From JAGAJR01 sp048463395 (GTDB lineage: Bacteria > Pseudomonadota > Alphaproteobacteria > RF32 > CAG-239): a stretch of 21,638 nt of DNA. The translations under genes were made by a program, and so were the position numbers. The DNA lies in contig DBFWPL010000020.1 of assembly GCA_048463395.1 (NCBI GenBank), positions 1 through 21,638 on the forward strand. The letters are read 5' to 3'. Shown here piece after piece: positions 6,027-13,475 of the stretch (position 1 is the stretch's first letter; every line of letters begins with the position of its first letter). Below the pieces are notes generated by a model that was not told the DNA's origin, did not search any database, and was given only the letters and a program-made list of their open reading frames with translations.

Positions 6027-8933
6027 ATGGATGCAAAAATTGCGGCAGCAAAAATTAAATCTGGTTTGGATAATGTCAGTGTCAGCGAACTGCTGGAATT
6101 GTACAAAAGCCTTAAAGGAAACAATGAATATGTTTCTGAAATGGCTTCTTTAAATGAATATGCCAGAAACCATATTGCCGCGTTTAACGACGCCAAATTT
6201 GGTATTTCTTTAGAAGATGCTATTGAATATCAGCAGATGATAAATACTTTTGGTCGTGATGAAAACGGAAATCTGACCGAAGAAGCAAAAGCCGCTCAGG
6301 AAAAAATCAAAACAATAGCTGCCGAAAGCAAAAAAGAAATTTTGGGCACTAAACTGACGGATGCTCAAAAAGCCATTCTGGATGATTATGGTTTCATGTA
6401 TGACGAAACGGTTGAAAGTCTGGGTAAATATCAAAGTTTGGATGCCGCTCTTAAACTTCTGAAAGATGAAGGTCAGGAAGTCAAAACTGATGTAACTCCG
6501 AAACAGCCAAAGTCTGCTCCGGCAATGACAGTTGAAGAAGCTCAGGAAGAAGAAGAGATTCTTCATAATGTGCATGAAACGAAAGAATCCACGTTGAAAG
6601 ACAATGCCGGGATTTTGAATGAAGAACTTGACGATGAAAAGATGGAAACCGAAGACAAAAACAAAGTTGCCGAATTTGAAAAGATTGTCAGTCGTATTCA
6701 AATTACGGATGAACAGTCAGATGTTCCTGCTCAGATATATGTAGATAAGTTAATCGGAGCCTCTTTCCTTGAAGCACAGGCTTTAAGCCTTGGTGATGCT
6801 CAAGTGGCAAAAATGAACGATAAAGAGAAAAACAAAAAGCTTTTGGATGACTTTTTATCAATTGCTTTGACTAAAATCGCCTCTACTGCCGCTGCTGATG
6901 AAATTAGAAAACCTCAGGGTAAGGAATGCGATCCGCGTTCTCCAGAATACAAAACCTATCTTCAGGAATATTCCGTTAAAGTAAAGAACACAATCGGAAA
7001 TGTATTAAGCGATAAAGATAAACCAATCAATCTTTCTGCCGGAAACGTAATTACATCTTGTGCCGACAGTGTGGTTAAACTGGAAGATTATGTTCAGACA
7101 TTGGGGAAAAAAGTCGGTAATTCTCCGGTTGTTAAAAAGTTCAAAAAAGAGGTTCAGAATTTTGACAACGGCTGCCGAGAGGTGTGGAAAAACAAATGGG
7201 AGATCGCCAAAGGCATTATTGCCAGTGTCAGACGCAACAAATGGCAAGTCGGACTTGGTTTGACCGGTTCTGCCGCAGTAACCGGAGCTGCCCTTTTGGC
7301 TCCTCAGGTAACCGTTCCTGTTATGGCCGGATATATGGCTTATACTTCAGCTGCGGCTTGGGTTGCCCCGATTTTGGATGAAGCTGCCGCTTTGCGTAAA
7401 GACGCTAAAGCCAGTGGAAAGAAACTTGGTTTGTGGGCCTCTTTGAAACAGGCTCGTAAAAATAAAGCAGCAGATGCCGCTTATAAAAGAAAAGCCGCCA
7501 TTAACACCGGATTTGCCATTCTCGGCGGCGGGTTAATCGGAGCCGGACACGTAGCCGGTTGGTTTGGCGGAGCCTCTGCCGCTGCTGCCGTCAGCGAGCG
7601 GACAATTGCGACAATTACCCGCGTTGCAGGTTCCAATACGGCTTTGGGTGTTGAAACCGTTTTTGCAAGGAATGCTTATAAAAATGCCCCTGAAGACAAA
7701 AAAGAAGAATTAAGAAAGAACTATGTCTTGGCACGAAATGCTCTGGGTTTGGGATTAGTTGTCGGAGGTATTGCAACTTATGCCGGCTTGAGCCATGGAG
7801 GCGGAAATGCTCAGCAAGTTACGGATAATGCTTTTGATGGTGCCGCTCAGGGAGACGTTCCGGAAGTGGATGCCAATGCAAATGCTAACGTTAATGCTAA
7901 TGTTGCTGCTGATAATGCCGCTGATGTTGTTGCCGATGATTACTTTGTTGAACAAATTCCGGAATACAATTCCGATATGGGCATTGAAGAATGGCAGTAT
8001 GCAACCGTGCTGAGAACTCGTTCATCTAAAGATTTGTTAAGAATGTATAACAATCTGGATGACGATATGATGAAAAACTTCGAAGGGATGACCAGAGAGC
8101 AGGTTTTGTATAAATACAACCGCTTGGATGCCGTTACTAAAATTGTTAATCCCAAAACGGGCGTTTCTATTGACGGAGCTACCCGCCATGTTTGGGATGC
8201 GGAATTAAAAGATTTGAAGTCCATGCTGGAATGTGGAGATCAGTTGAGTGCTGAACGTGCGGCTGCCGCTAAAGCTGCTTTGTTGCATATTAAAGATAGC
8301 GGACAATATGTCGGTCCGGGAGATGATCGTGGAGTTACCGATTTCTACCTGAAGAAGATTGACGGCAGACCTTGTCCGGAAGATAATGTAAACCACTATG
8401 AACATGGTGGTAAAGTGCCTCCAAAACCGTCAGGAACAACTATTGTTCCGGATAAGGAACCGGATTCTGTTGTTGAACAGGAACCTGTCATCATCAAAAA
8501 AATTGTGCCTGTTGAAATAGAGAAACCGACAATTCCTAAGGTTGAAATTAACAATGATTTGCCGGATTTACATCTGGAAGAGGTTGAAGTACCGGCACAA
8601 GGAACCAGATATGTACCGTTAAATATGAAGTTTAATACCGAATTTGATAAAGACGGTAATATGATGGAAATTCTGCGAAAGAAATATCCGGGCATTGTTG
8701 TTGCTGATGCGGATGGAGACGGAAAAGCTGAATTCTATATTCCTTCTAAAGACGGATCTGGTATTGAACTGAACATTATGACCAAAGAGGAAATGTCCGC
8801 TCAGACCGGTGGTGAAAACTTGAATACCGATTATCGGGTTAAAAATTCAGAACAACTGAATGAAAACTTGAAAAAAGGCGGTACAGGGGTTACCCAACAA
8901 GGTACGTACCAGAAGTCTGGTGGCAGAGACTAA
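6027..8933 (+). CDS. Large multi-segment protein of unknown function, paralogue 3 of 3 (968 aa)
   Basis: I do not recognise this protein. The start is ATG 6027 with GGGAG at 6013-6017; an in-frame start at 5979 would lie over the promoter. Residues 9-55 carry the shared N-terminal domain (VSVSELLELYKSL at 17-29), and AILDDYGF (116-123) matches paralogue 1. Hydrophobic Gly/Ala-rich segments lie at about 406-450 (two passes possible), 492-523 and 571-590, placed centrally as in paralogue 2. An Asn/Ala/Asp/Val repeat-like linker follows (about 612-635), then a folded region, then a Pro/Glu/Val linker (about 800-860). Near the C-terminus DADGDGKAEFYI starts at Asp894; Asp894, 896 and 898 with Gly899 form a DxDxDG loop of the calcium-binding type. 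There is no signal peptide. Probably membrane-associated; role unknown. Confidence 0.88.
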   Translation: MDAKIAAAKIKSGLDNVSVSELLELYKSLKGNNEYVSEMASLNEYARNHIAAFNDAKFGISLEDAIEYQQMINTFGRDENGNLTEEAKAAQEKIKTIAAESKKEILGTKLTDAQKAILDDYGFMYDETVESLGKYQSLDAALKLLKDEGQEVKTDVTPKQPKSAPAMTVEEAQEEEEILHNVHETKESTLKDNAGILNEELDDEKMETEDKNKVAEFEKIVSRIQITDEQSDVPAQIYVDKLIGASFLEAQALSLGDAQVAKMNDKEKNKKLLDDFLSIALTKIASTAAADEIRKPQGKECDPRSPEYKTYLQEYSVKVKNTIGNVLSDKDKPINLSAGNVITSCADSVVKLEDYVQTLGKKVGNSPVVKKFKKEVQNFDNGCREVWKNKWEIAKGIIASVRRNKWQVGLGLTGSAAVTGAALLAPQVTVPVMAGYMAYTSAAAWVAPILDEAAALRKDAKASGKKLGLWASLKQARKNKAADAAYKRKAAINTGFAILGGGLIGAGHVAGWFGGASAAAAVSERTIATITRVAGSNTALGVETVFARNAYKNAPEDKKEELRKNYVLARNALGLGLVVGGIATYAGLSHGGGNAQQVTDNAFDGAAQGDVPEVDANANANVNANVAADNAADVVADDYFVEQIPEYNSDMGIEEWQYATVLRTRSSKDLLRMYNNLDDDMMKNFEGMTREQVLYKYNRLDAVTKIVNPKTGVSIDGATRHVWDAELKDLKSMLECGDQLSAERAAAAKAALLHIKDSGQYVGPGDDRGVTDFYLKKIDGRPCPEDNVNHYEHGGKVPPKPSGTTIVPDKEPDSVVEQEPVIIKKIVPVEIEKPTIPKVEINNDLPDLHLEEVEVPAQGTRYVPLNMKFNTEFDKDGNMMEILRKKYPGIVVADADGDGKAEFYIPSKDGSGIELNIMTKEEMSAQTGGENLNTDYRVKNSEQLNENLKKGGTGVTQQGTYQKSGGRD

Positions 8934-8940
8934 CCATAAA

Positions 8941-8970
8941 AAATCCCCTCAATTTGAGGGGATTTGTTTT
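8941..8970. terminator. Terminator shared by paralogue 3 (+) and the broken small gene (-)
   Basis: An 11-bp perfect stem (aaatcccctca with tgaggggattt, 8941-8951 and 8955-8965) has a 3-nt loop. On the + strand it is followed by TTTGTTTT. On the minus strand the A-run before it (8936-8943) reads as T, so it can serve in both directions. It lies 8 bp after the paralogue 3 stop and immediately beyond the stop of the minus-strand remnant. Confidence 0.8.
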
Positions 8971-9245
8971 ATTCCGGTTTGATAAAGAAACCGGCGTAGA
9001 CATGAAGTCCGTAATAATCCGCCAGTTTTGAATGAGCGGCCAGTTGACAGCCTCCCGCCCGATTTCCACATTATCCAAATCCCGTTGCTTTATGTGCAAG
9101 TCCATACAGACAATAGAAGAATTTAGTTTCCGTTTCTGCCTGATGTGAAATAAGTGCATCCCTAAAGACCGTTGTATGGCTTTGGAAACAGACTTGTTAT
9201 TAGATTGGTAAAAAAATTGGTTTTGATTTTATGTTCAGTCATCAT
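8969..9245 (-). pseudogene. Small gene broken by two one-base frame changes (about 92 codons, unknown family)
   Basis: The minus strand has a textbook ribosome site (AAGGAG at 9259-9254) 8 nt before ATG at 9245. The frame begins MMTEHKIKTNFF and then stops after 27 codons. Adding one T to the T7 run (plus-strand A-run 9210-9216) continues it as YQSNNKSVSKAIQRSLGMHL and onward to DNVEIGRE. Adding one base near 9051-9057 continues it as GCQLAAHSKLADYYGLHVYA, ending FFIKPE and a stop at 8969, directly before a terminator. The restored protein would be about 92 aa with no motif I recognise. Either the gene is decayed or these are homopolymer sequencing errors; both changes are single missing bases next to runs, which fits either. 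Confidence 0.5.
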
Positions 9246-9273
9246 TTTTCAAACTCCTTAATTTTGTTTAACT

Positions 9274-9303
9274 AAAACAAAACCCTGCCTCTAAAAGGCA
9301 GGG
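9274..9303 (-). terminator. Terminator of the structured RNA
   Basis: On the minus strand CCCTGCCT and AGGCAGGG form a perfect 8-bp GC-rich stem with a 5-nt loop (9283-9303), followed by TTTTGTTTT. This is a clear intrinsic terminator with direction set by the T-tract. Confidence 0.75.
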
Positions 9304-9431
9304 GAGTTGGAAACTGTCTAAACGCAGTCCGGTTTATTCGAGCATAGCCTTATATCCCCGGCTCCCCTCAGGAGGAGTAGTTTATTGTTTAGAAGGAGCT
9401 TCCACACTCCGCAGTTTATCTCTAAACTGCA
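9274..9431 (-). ncRNA. Candidate structured RNA, about 155 nt, family not recognised
   Basis: Three nested or adjacent pairings are visible on the minus strand. A 5' hairpin has a perfect 8-bp stem and GAGA loop (9411-9430). An outer stem pairs 9400-9410 with 9303-9312 (GGAGT-G-TGGAA with TTCCAACTCC: 10 pairs, one bulged G). An inner stem pairs 9387-9393 with 9317-9323 (7 bp). Inside are a 6-bp stem with CTGA loop (9362-9377) and a possible CCGG/CCGG pair. A terminator hairpin abuts the outer stem. A plausible promoter ends 7 bp before the 5' hairpin. It could be a stand-alone small RNA or a leader controlling the small gene at 9245. It does not match the motifs I know for SRP RNA, RNase P, tmRNA, T-box or common riboswitches. 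Confidence 0.5.
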
Positions 9432-9437
9432 AAGGAG

Positions 9438-9466
9438 ATGATAAAACAAACAAATTAATTTGTAAT
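9438..9466 (-). promoter_or_regulatory. Possible promoter of the structured RNA
   Basis: On the minus strand ATTACA (9466-9461) and TATCAT (9443-9438) are separated by 17 bp, predicting a start near 9431, exactly at the base of the first hairpin. A 12-bp palindrome (caaattaatttg, 9451-9462) overlaps the spacer and could be an operator. The -35 match is weak (4 of 6). Confidence 0.35.
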
Positions 9467-9493
9467 TAAAAATCTTCTCTTAAAGAATCTTTT

Positions 9494-10579
9494 TTATTTA
9501 TAGGTTCTGATATATCGGGTATTTTTGCCGATACGGGACAAAACCTCATAACTGATGGTTCCGGCATCGCGTCCCATGTCATCCAGAGTATAATCATCGA
9601 AAATGACATAGGCCATGTCTCCGGTGCGAAGATTGTCAATTTCCGTAACATCGCAAATAATGTTATCCATAGACAGACGGCCGAGAATTCTGGATTCGTG
9701 CAGTTTGCCGCAGACATTGAAAAACAACTTGCCGACATTGGATAAACTGCGGGGAATGCCGTCTCCGTAACCAATGGAGACAATGGCGATCTTTCTGTTC
9801 GAATTGGCCCTGTATGTTGCCGAATAACCGACAAATTCTCCTTTAGGCAAAGCGGTAATCTGCAAAATCGGAGCCTTGACGGTAACAACGTTTTTCATCT
9901 GGTTTGTGCGGTATGGAGCCGTGTTGATACCATACATGGCTGCACCAAGACGCACCATGTCTTTTTGAAAATCTTCGCCGAGAAACGTTCCGTCCGATGC
10001 GGATAAAGAAGCCGGAAGGTTAGGAAAAAACTTTGCTTTCAGGCGGTTAAACGTTGTCAGTTGGTGTTCGTTCATAAAGTGCTCTTTGGCGTCGCCGCAA
10101 GCTAAATGCGACATCACGAAAGAAAATTCTTTTTTGTCTTCGGCCGTGAGCTGTTCCAAGTCATGTTCTCTGAAACCGAGACGATTTAGTCCTGTTTCTA
10201 TGTTAATAATCGGGCGAATGCCTTTAATCCGGTTTTGTTTCCAAAATTCAAGCTGTTCCGGAGAGCTGATAACCGGAGTAAGACGGCATTTTTGAAAACT
10301 TTCCAAACTGTCTTCCCCAATTCCCTGAAGCACATAAATATCAGCCTCGGGAACAACCGGATGGATTCTCTCTCCCTCAATGCCGTGAGCTACAAAAAAA
10401 TGGCGGCATTTTGCCTCCGTATAAAGTTTTTTTGCCACTTCAACAGCACTTAAGCCGTAAGCGTCGTCTTTAACAACGGCAGCGGCGATTGATTTTTCAG
10501 ACATTTTGTGCAGTGTCCGGTAATTATCCAACAGATTATTTAAATTAATTTCTAAAATTGGTCTTGTTAAAATACTCAT
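9494..10579 (-). CDS. alr: Alanine racemase
   Basis: This enzyme interconverts L- and D-alanine using pyridoxal phosphate, supplying D-Ala for peptidoglycan. The 361-aa length is normal for the family. Lys37 in AVVKDDAYG is the PLP Schiff-base lysine of the AVVKADAYG motif; the next residue is Asp instead of the usual Ala. Tyr271 in SIGYGDGIPR is the second catalytic base, and VGYSATYRA and LSMDNIICDVT are further family motifs. The C-terminus (YEVLSRIGKNTRYIRTY) aligns with the usual end. The N-terminus TRPILEINLNNL is the canonical opening, supporting ATG 10579; a GGA-type ribosome site is 9-12 nt upstream. It is divergent from the TatD-family gene across 47 bp. No strong terminator follows; the structured RNA lies about 60 bp downstream on the same strand. 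Confidence 0.95.
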   Translation of the reverse strand: MSILTRPILEINLNNLLDNYRTLHKMSEKSIAAAVVKDDAYGLSAVEVAKKLYTEAKCRHFFVAHGIEGERIHPVVPEADIYVLQGIGEDSLESFQKCRLTPVISSPEQLEFWKQNRIKGIRPIINIETGLNRLGFREHDLEQLTAEDKKEFSFVMSHLACGDAKEHFMNEHQLTTFNRLKAKFFPNLPASLSASDGTFLGEDFQKDMVRLGAAMYGINTAPYRTNQMKNVVTVKAPILQITALPKGEFVGYSATYRANSNRKIAIVSIGYGDGIPRSLSNVGKLFFNVCGKLHESRILGRLSMDNIICDVTEIDNLRTGDMAYVIFDDYTLDDMGRDAGTISYEVLSRIGKNTRYIRTYK

Positions 10580-10626
10580 AACTCAATATTATCCTTACAT
10601 AAATTTTCCCTGAGGAACAAAATTAA

Positions 10627-11370
10627 ATGAAGTTTATCGACACCCATATTCATTTGCAAGATTTTAAGACGAGATGTGCAACGGATATTATTGCTTCCGG
10701 AAGAAATTGCGGTGTGGAAAAATTTGTTTGTGCGGCAGTTGTTCAGAATGATTGGGAGAAAATCTCCGAATTGTATGAGAACTTTCCGGATAAAATCATC
10801 CCTGCGTTTGGACTTCACCCTTGGTATGTCGATAAAATTTCTTCGGATTGGGAAAGCGGTTTGGAAAAAATGCTGACGGAATATCCTCAGGCTTTGGTGG
10901 GGGAAGCCGGTTTGGACAGACTGCGTTTTCCGGAAAAAGAACCTCAAAACACAATCTTTCGTAAGCATATTGAACTTGCAAAAAAATATCGTCGTCCGTT
11001 GTTAATCCACGCGGTTAAATGTCAGGATTGGCTGGAAGATTATTGGTCGATTCTGCCGGAAAAATTTGTGTTTCACTCTTATAACGGGCGATTGGAATTG
11101 TTAAAAAAGATTATTTCACAGGGAGGCTATGTTTCATTTTCCGCCTCAATTCTCAAAAATCGGGATAAGGAGAAGATTCTGAAAGCTGTTCCGATTGAGA
11201 GAATATTGTTGGAAACGGATGGGCCGTACCAAAGTTTTTATCCTGAAAAGGAAAGTTCTCCGGAATTTATTCCTGAGTTAGCCGGAAGAATTTCTGATAT
11301 TCGGGGTGAGGATAAGGCGTTTTTTGCTGCCCGTGTTTATCAAAATTCATTGGAGTTTGTGCAATGCTGA
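10627..11370 (+). CDS. TatD-family metal-dependent hydrolase (putative DNase), compact form
   Basis: TatD-family enzymes are two-metal TIM-barrel hydrolases, several of which act as 3'-5' DNases. The metal-binding signature is present: His7 and His9 in IDTHIHL, the Glu of VGEAGLDR (about residue 93), the His in LLIHAVK, the His in FHSYNG and the Asp in LLETDGPY. AFGLHPW is another family motif. At 247 aa it is slightly short, and this variant often stands beside housekeeping genes. ATG 10627 has GAGGA at 10612-10616. Its stop overlaps the start of the next gene by 7 bp (ATGCTGA), so the two are translationally coupled. The physiological substrate cannot be read from sequence. Confidence 0.9.
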   Translation: MKFIDTHIHLQDFKTRCATDIIASGRNCGVEKFVCAAVVQNDWEKISELYENFPDKIIPAFGLHPWYVDKISSDWESGLEKMLTEYPQALVGEAGLDRLRFPEKEPQNTIFRKHIELAKKYRRPLLIHAVKCQDWLEDYWSILPEKFVFHSYNGRLELLKKIISQGGYVSFSASILKNRDKEKILKAVPIERILLETDGPYQSFYPEKESSPEFIPELAGRISDIRGEDKAFFAARVYQNSLEFVQC

Positions 11371-12116
11371 ACAACCGTCGTTTTATGAGAACAGAACTTT
11401 TGCTCGGAGAAGCGGGAATTCGCCGTTTGAATGAGGCATCCGTCATGGTTGTCGGTTTGGGAGCTGTCGGAGGTTATGCTTTGGAAGGGTTGGCTCGTGC
11501 GGGAGTGGGGCGTCTGATTTTGGTTGATTTTGATACTTTTGACGAAACCAATATTAACCGGCAGATATTGGCGTTAACCTCAACAATCGGAAAAAAGAAA
11601 ACCGAGGTTGCCGCTCAAAGGGTAAAGGAAATTAATCCGGATTGTGTTGTGGAAACAAAAGATGTTTTTGTAAACACGGACACAATAGATGAGCTTCTGA
11701 AAGAACCGGTTGATTTTGTGGTGGACGCGATAGACGCTCTAAATCCCAAATGCTGCCTGATGCAAACGCTGCAGGAAAAAGGAATTTCGTTTATCTCCTC
11801 CATGGGGGCGGCATTAAAGTCTGATCCGTCTTTTATTCGTCTGGGAGCTTTGAGCAAAACCAAAAACTGCGGATTGGCAAAATTTATTCGCAAACGATTG
11901 AAAAAACGCGGTGTAGACATCAATAAAATAACTTGCGTGTCATCGGAAGAACAGGTCAATCTTCCCGAAACGGCGATTATGGAAAGCGAAGACAAAACAC
12001 AGGAAAGCGGACGTATAAGAAACACGCTAGGCTCTCTGCCGACGATTACGGCCATTTTCGGGCTGACAATTGCCAATGCCGTCATAAAAAGACTGACGGA
12101 AGAGAAAAAAGAATAA
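11364..12116 (+). CDS. tcdA: tRNA threonylcarbamoyladenosine dehydratase (TcdA/CsdL family)
   Basis: TcdA is an E1/ThiF-like ATP-dependent enzyme that cyclises t6A37 of ANN-decoding tRNAs to ct6A, improving decoding. The adenylation fold is visible: GLGAVGG nucleotide loop (31-37), VDFDTFDETNINRQI (metal/ATP region with the Arg of NRQ), DAIDALNPK and SSMGAALKSDP. The N-terminal RRFMRTELLLGEAGIRRL aligns with the RF-RT--L-GE opening of the family, supporting ATG 11364 over the internal ATG at 11385. The length, 250 aa, is typical of the family. It overlaps the TatD-family gene by 7 bp and precedes hydF by 20 bp, forming one operon. The E1-like class also includes MoeB/ThiF proteins, but lacking a rhodanese domain or zinc CxxC pairs this one fits TcdA best. 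Confidence 0.88.
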   Translation: MLNNRRFMRTELLLGEAGIRRLNEASVMVVGLGAVGGYALEGLARAGVGRLILVDFDTFDETNINRQILALTSTIGKKKTEVAAQRVKEINPDCVVETKDVFVNTDTIDELLKEPVDFVVDAIDALNPKCCLMQTLQEKGISFISSMGAALKSDPSFIRLGALSKTKNCGLAKFIRKRLKKRGVDINKITCVSSEEQVNLPETAIMESEDKTQESGRIRNTLGSLPTITAIFGLTIANAVIKRLTEEKKE

Positions 12117-12136
12117 GGTCAAAAAAGGATAAACAA

Positions 12137-13348
12137 ATGGAAACAGCACCAAAATCATTACGATTGCATATTGCCTTGATGGGAAGGGTCAACTCCGGAA
12201 AATCAAGTTTTCTTAATCTGATCAGCGGTCAGGAAGTGTCCATTACTTCTAATCAAGAGGGGACAACAACTGATGTGGTGGAAAAAGCTCAGGAACTCTT
12301 ACCTCTGGGCCCTGTCGTTTGGATGGATACGGCCGGTTGGGGCGATAATACCGAACTGGGAGAACGGCGGTTGGAAAAAACACAGGCTGTTTTTGACCGT
12401 TGTGATATTGTGGTTCTGGTTTGTGAAGGGAATAAGATTGGTTCTTACGAGCAGCAGATAATTGATGAAGCGGAGAAAAGGAAACTTCCTCTGATTAAGA
12501 TTTTCAATAAGGCTGATATTTTTCCGGCCGAAGGAGAGGGAATAGCTGTTGTTTCCACGGATAAATCTTCACGGGATGCCGTTTTGAATAAATTAAAAGC
12601 GGAATTAATCCGTGTTTGTCCGGAAGAATTTATCAGTACACCGGCTGTTTGGGGAGATTTGGTAGCCCCGCACAGTACGGTGGTTATGCTTATCCCGATA
12701 GATTTTGAAGCTCCGAAAGGGCGTTTGATTATGCCTCAGGTGCAGGCTATCCGTGATGGCTTGGATTATAACCATACCGTTGTCGTCGTTAAAGAAAATG
12801 ATTACGTCCAGGCATTGAATAATCTGAAAACGCTCCCGGCATTAGTTATCTGCGATTCGCAAGTCGTGGATTTTATGGTTGAAAATACACCGAAAGAGAT
12901 TGCCTGCACGACGTTTTCCATTCTGTTTGCCCGCCTGAAAGGCGATATTGTCAAAATGGTGGAAGGAGCTGCGGTAATTGAACATCTGCAGGACGGCGAT
13001 AAGGTTTTGATTGCGGAATCTTGTACGCATCATGCGGTGGAAGACGATATCGGACGGGTAAAAATTCCTCGTTGGCTGAAAAATAAAACCGGAAAAGAAC
13101 TTATTATCGACCATATCGCCGGACATGATTTCCCTCAAAATCTGTCCGAATACAAATTGGTTGTCCAATGTGGCGGCTGTATGCACAATCGCAGGGAAAT
13201 CCTGTCCAGAATCAATAAGTGCGAAAGCGTTAATGTTCCGATTACCAATTACGGTGTTTGCATATCCGAACTGAAAGGCGTTTTGGAAAGGGTTTTAGAA
13301 CCGTTTCCGAAAGCTTTGGAAAAATATCGGAAAACAAAAAATAAATAA
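12137..13348 (+). CDS. hydF: [FeFe] hydrogenase H-cluster maturation GTPase HydF
   Basis: HydF is the scaffold that assembles the 2Fe subcluster made by HydE and HydG and delivers it to the [FeFe]-hydrogenase. The N-terminal GTPase has P-loop GRVNSGKSS (16-24), DTAGWGD (G3) and NKAD (G4). The C-terminal cluster domain has Cys296-x-His298 and Cys345-x2-Cys348, the three cysteines that bind a 4Fe-4S cluster. The residue before Cys345 is Gln344, where the family motif CxH-x(46-53)-HCxxC usually has His; the spacing here is 45 residues. At 403 aa it is full length. ATG 12137 has AAGGA at 12125-12129; a longer upstream frame overlaps tcdA and is out of family. hydE, hydG and hydrogenase genes are not in this window. 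No obvious terminator follows. Confidence 0.92.
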   Translation: METAPKSLRLHIALMGRVNSGKSSFLNLISGQEVSITSNQEGTTTDVVEKAQELLPLGPVVWMDTAGWGDNTELGERRLEKTQAVFDRCDIVVLVCEGNKIGSYEQQIIDEAEKRKLPLIKIFNKADIFPAEGEGIAVVSTDKSSRDAVLNKLKAELIRVCPEEFISTPAVWGDLVAPHSTVVMLIPIDFEAPKGRLIMPQVQAIRDGLDYNHTVVVVKENDYVQALNNLKTLPALVICDSQVVDFMVENTPKEIACTTFSILFARLKGDIVKMVEGAAVIEHLQDGDKVLIAESCTHHAVEDDIGRVKIPRWLKNKTGKELIIDHIAGHDFPQNLSEYKLVVQCGGCMHNRREILSRINKCESVNVPITNYGVCISELKGVLERVLEPFPKALEKYRKTKNK

Positions 13349-13405
13349 AAAAAACCGTTTGGAAAAATTTTAGCCAATTAACAGTTTAAAACATAAGATA
13401 TTATC

Positions 13406-13434
13406 TTGCTAAACAAGCGTGGATAAAGTATTAT
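13406..13434 (+). promoter_or_regulatory. Promoter of the HAD / membrane protein / basic protein operon
   Basis: TTGCTA (13406-13411), a 17-bp spacer and TATTAT (13429-13434) make a good sigma70-type promoter, with a start predicted near 13441, 35 bp before the HAD ATG. A short palindrome (aagatattatctt, about 13396-13407) abuts the -35 and could be an operator. Confidence 0.55.
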
Positions 13435-13475
13435 CCCAAATAAATTGCGGAATTTTTTTATAATGGATAATCAAA

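Noticed and set aside
7861..7930. Asn/Ala repeat in paralogue 3 as a DNA tandem repeat
   Set aside because: The codons vary and no regular DNA period is maintained; it is a low-complexity linker.
8890..9159. An 89-aa minus-strand frame as an independent gene
   Set aside because: It has no ribosome site and runs through the terminator into the end of paralogue 3; its middle is better explained as one piece of the frameshifted gene starting at 9245.
9301..9367. Antiterminator pairing 9301-9306 with 9362-9367
   Set aside because: It overlaps the terminator arm by only three bases and competes with a local hairpin; kept only as a possibility.
11933..12136. Upstream in-frame extension of hydF
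   Set aside because: It lies inside tcdA, has no ribosome site, and HydF homology starts after ATG 12137, which has AAGGA at proper spacing.
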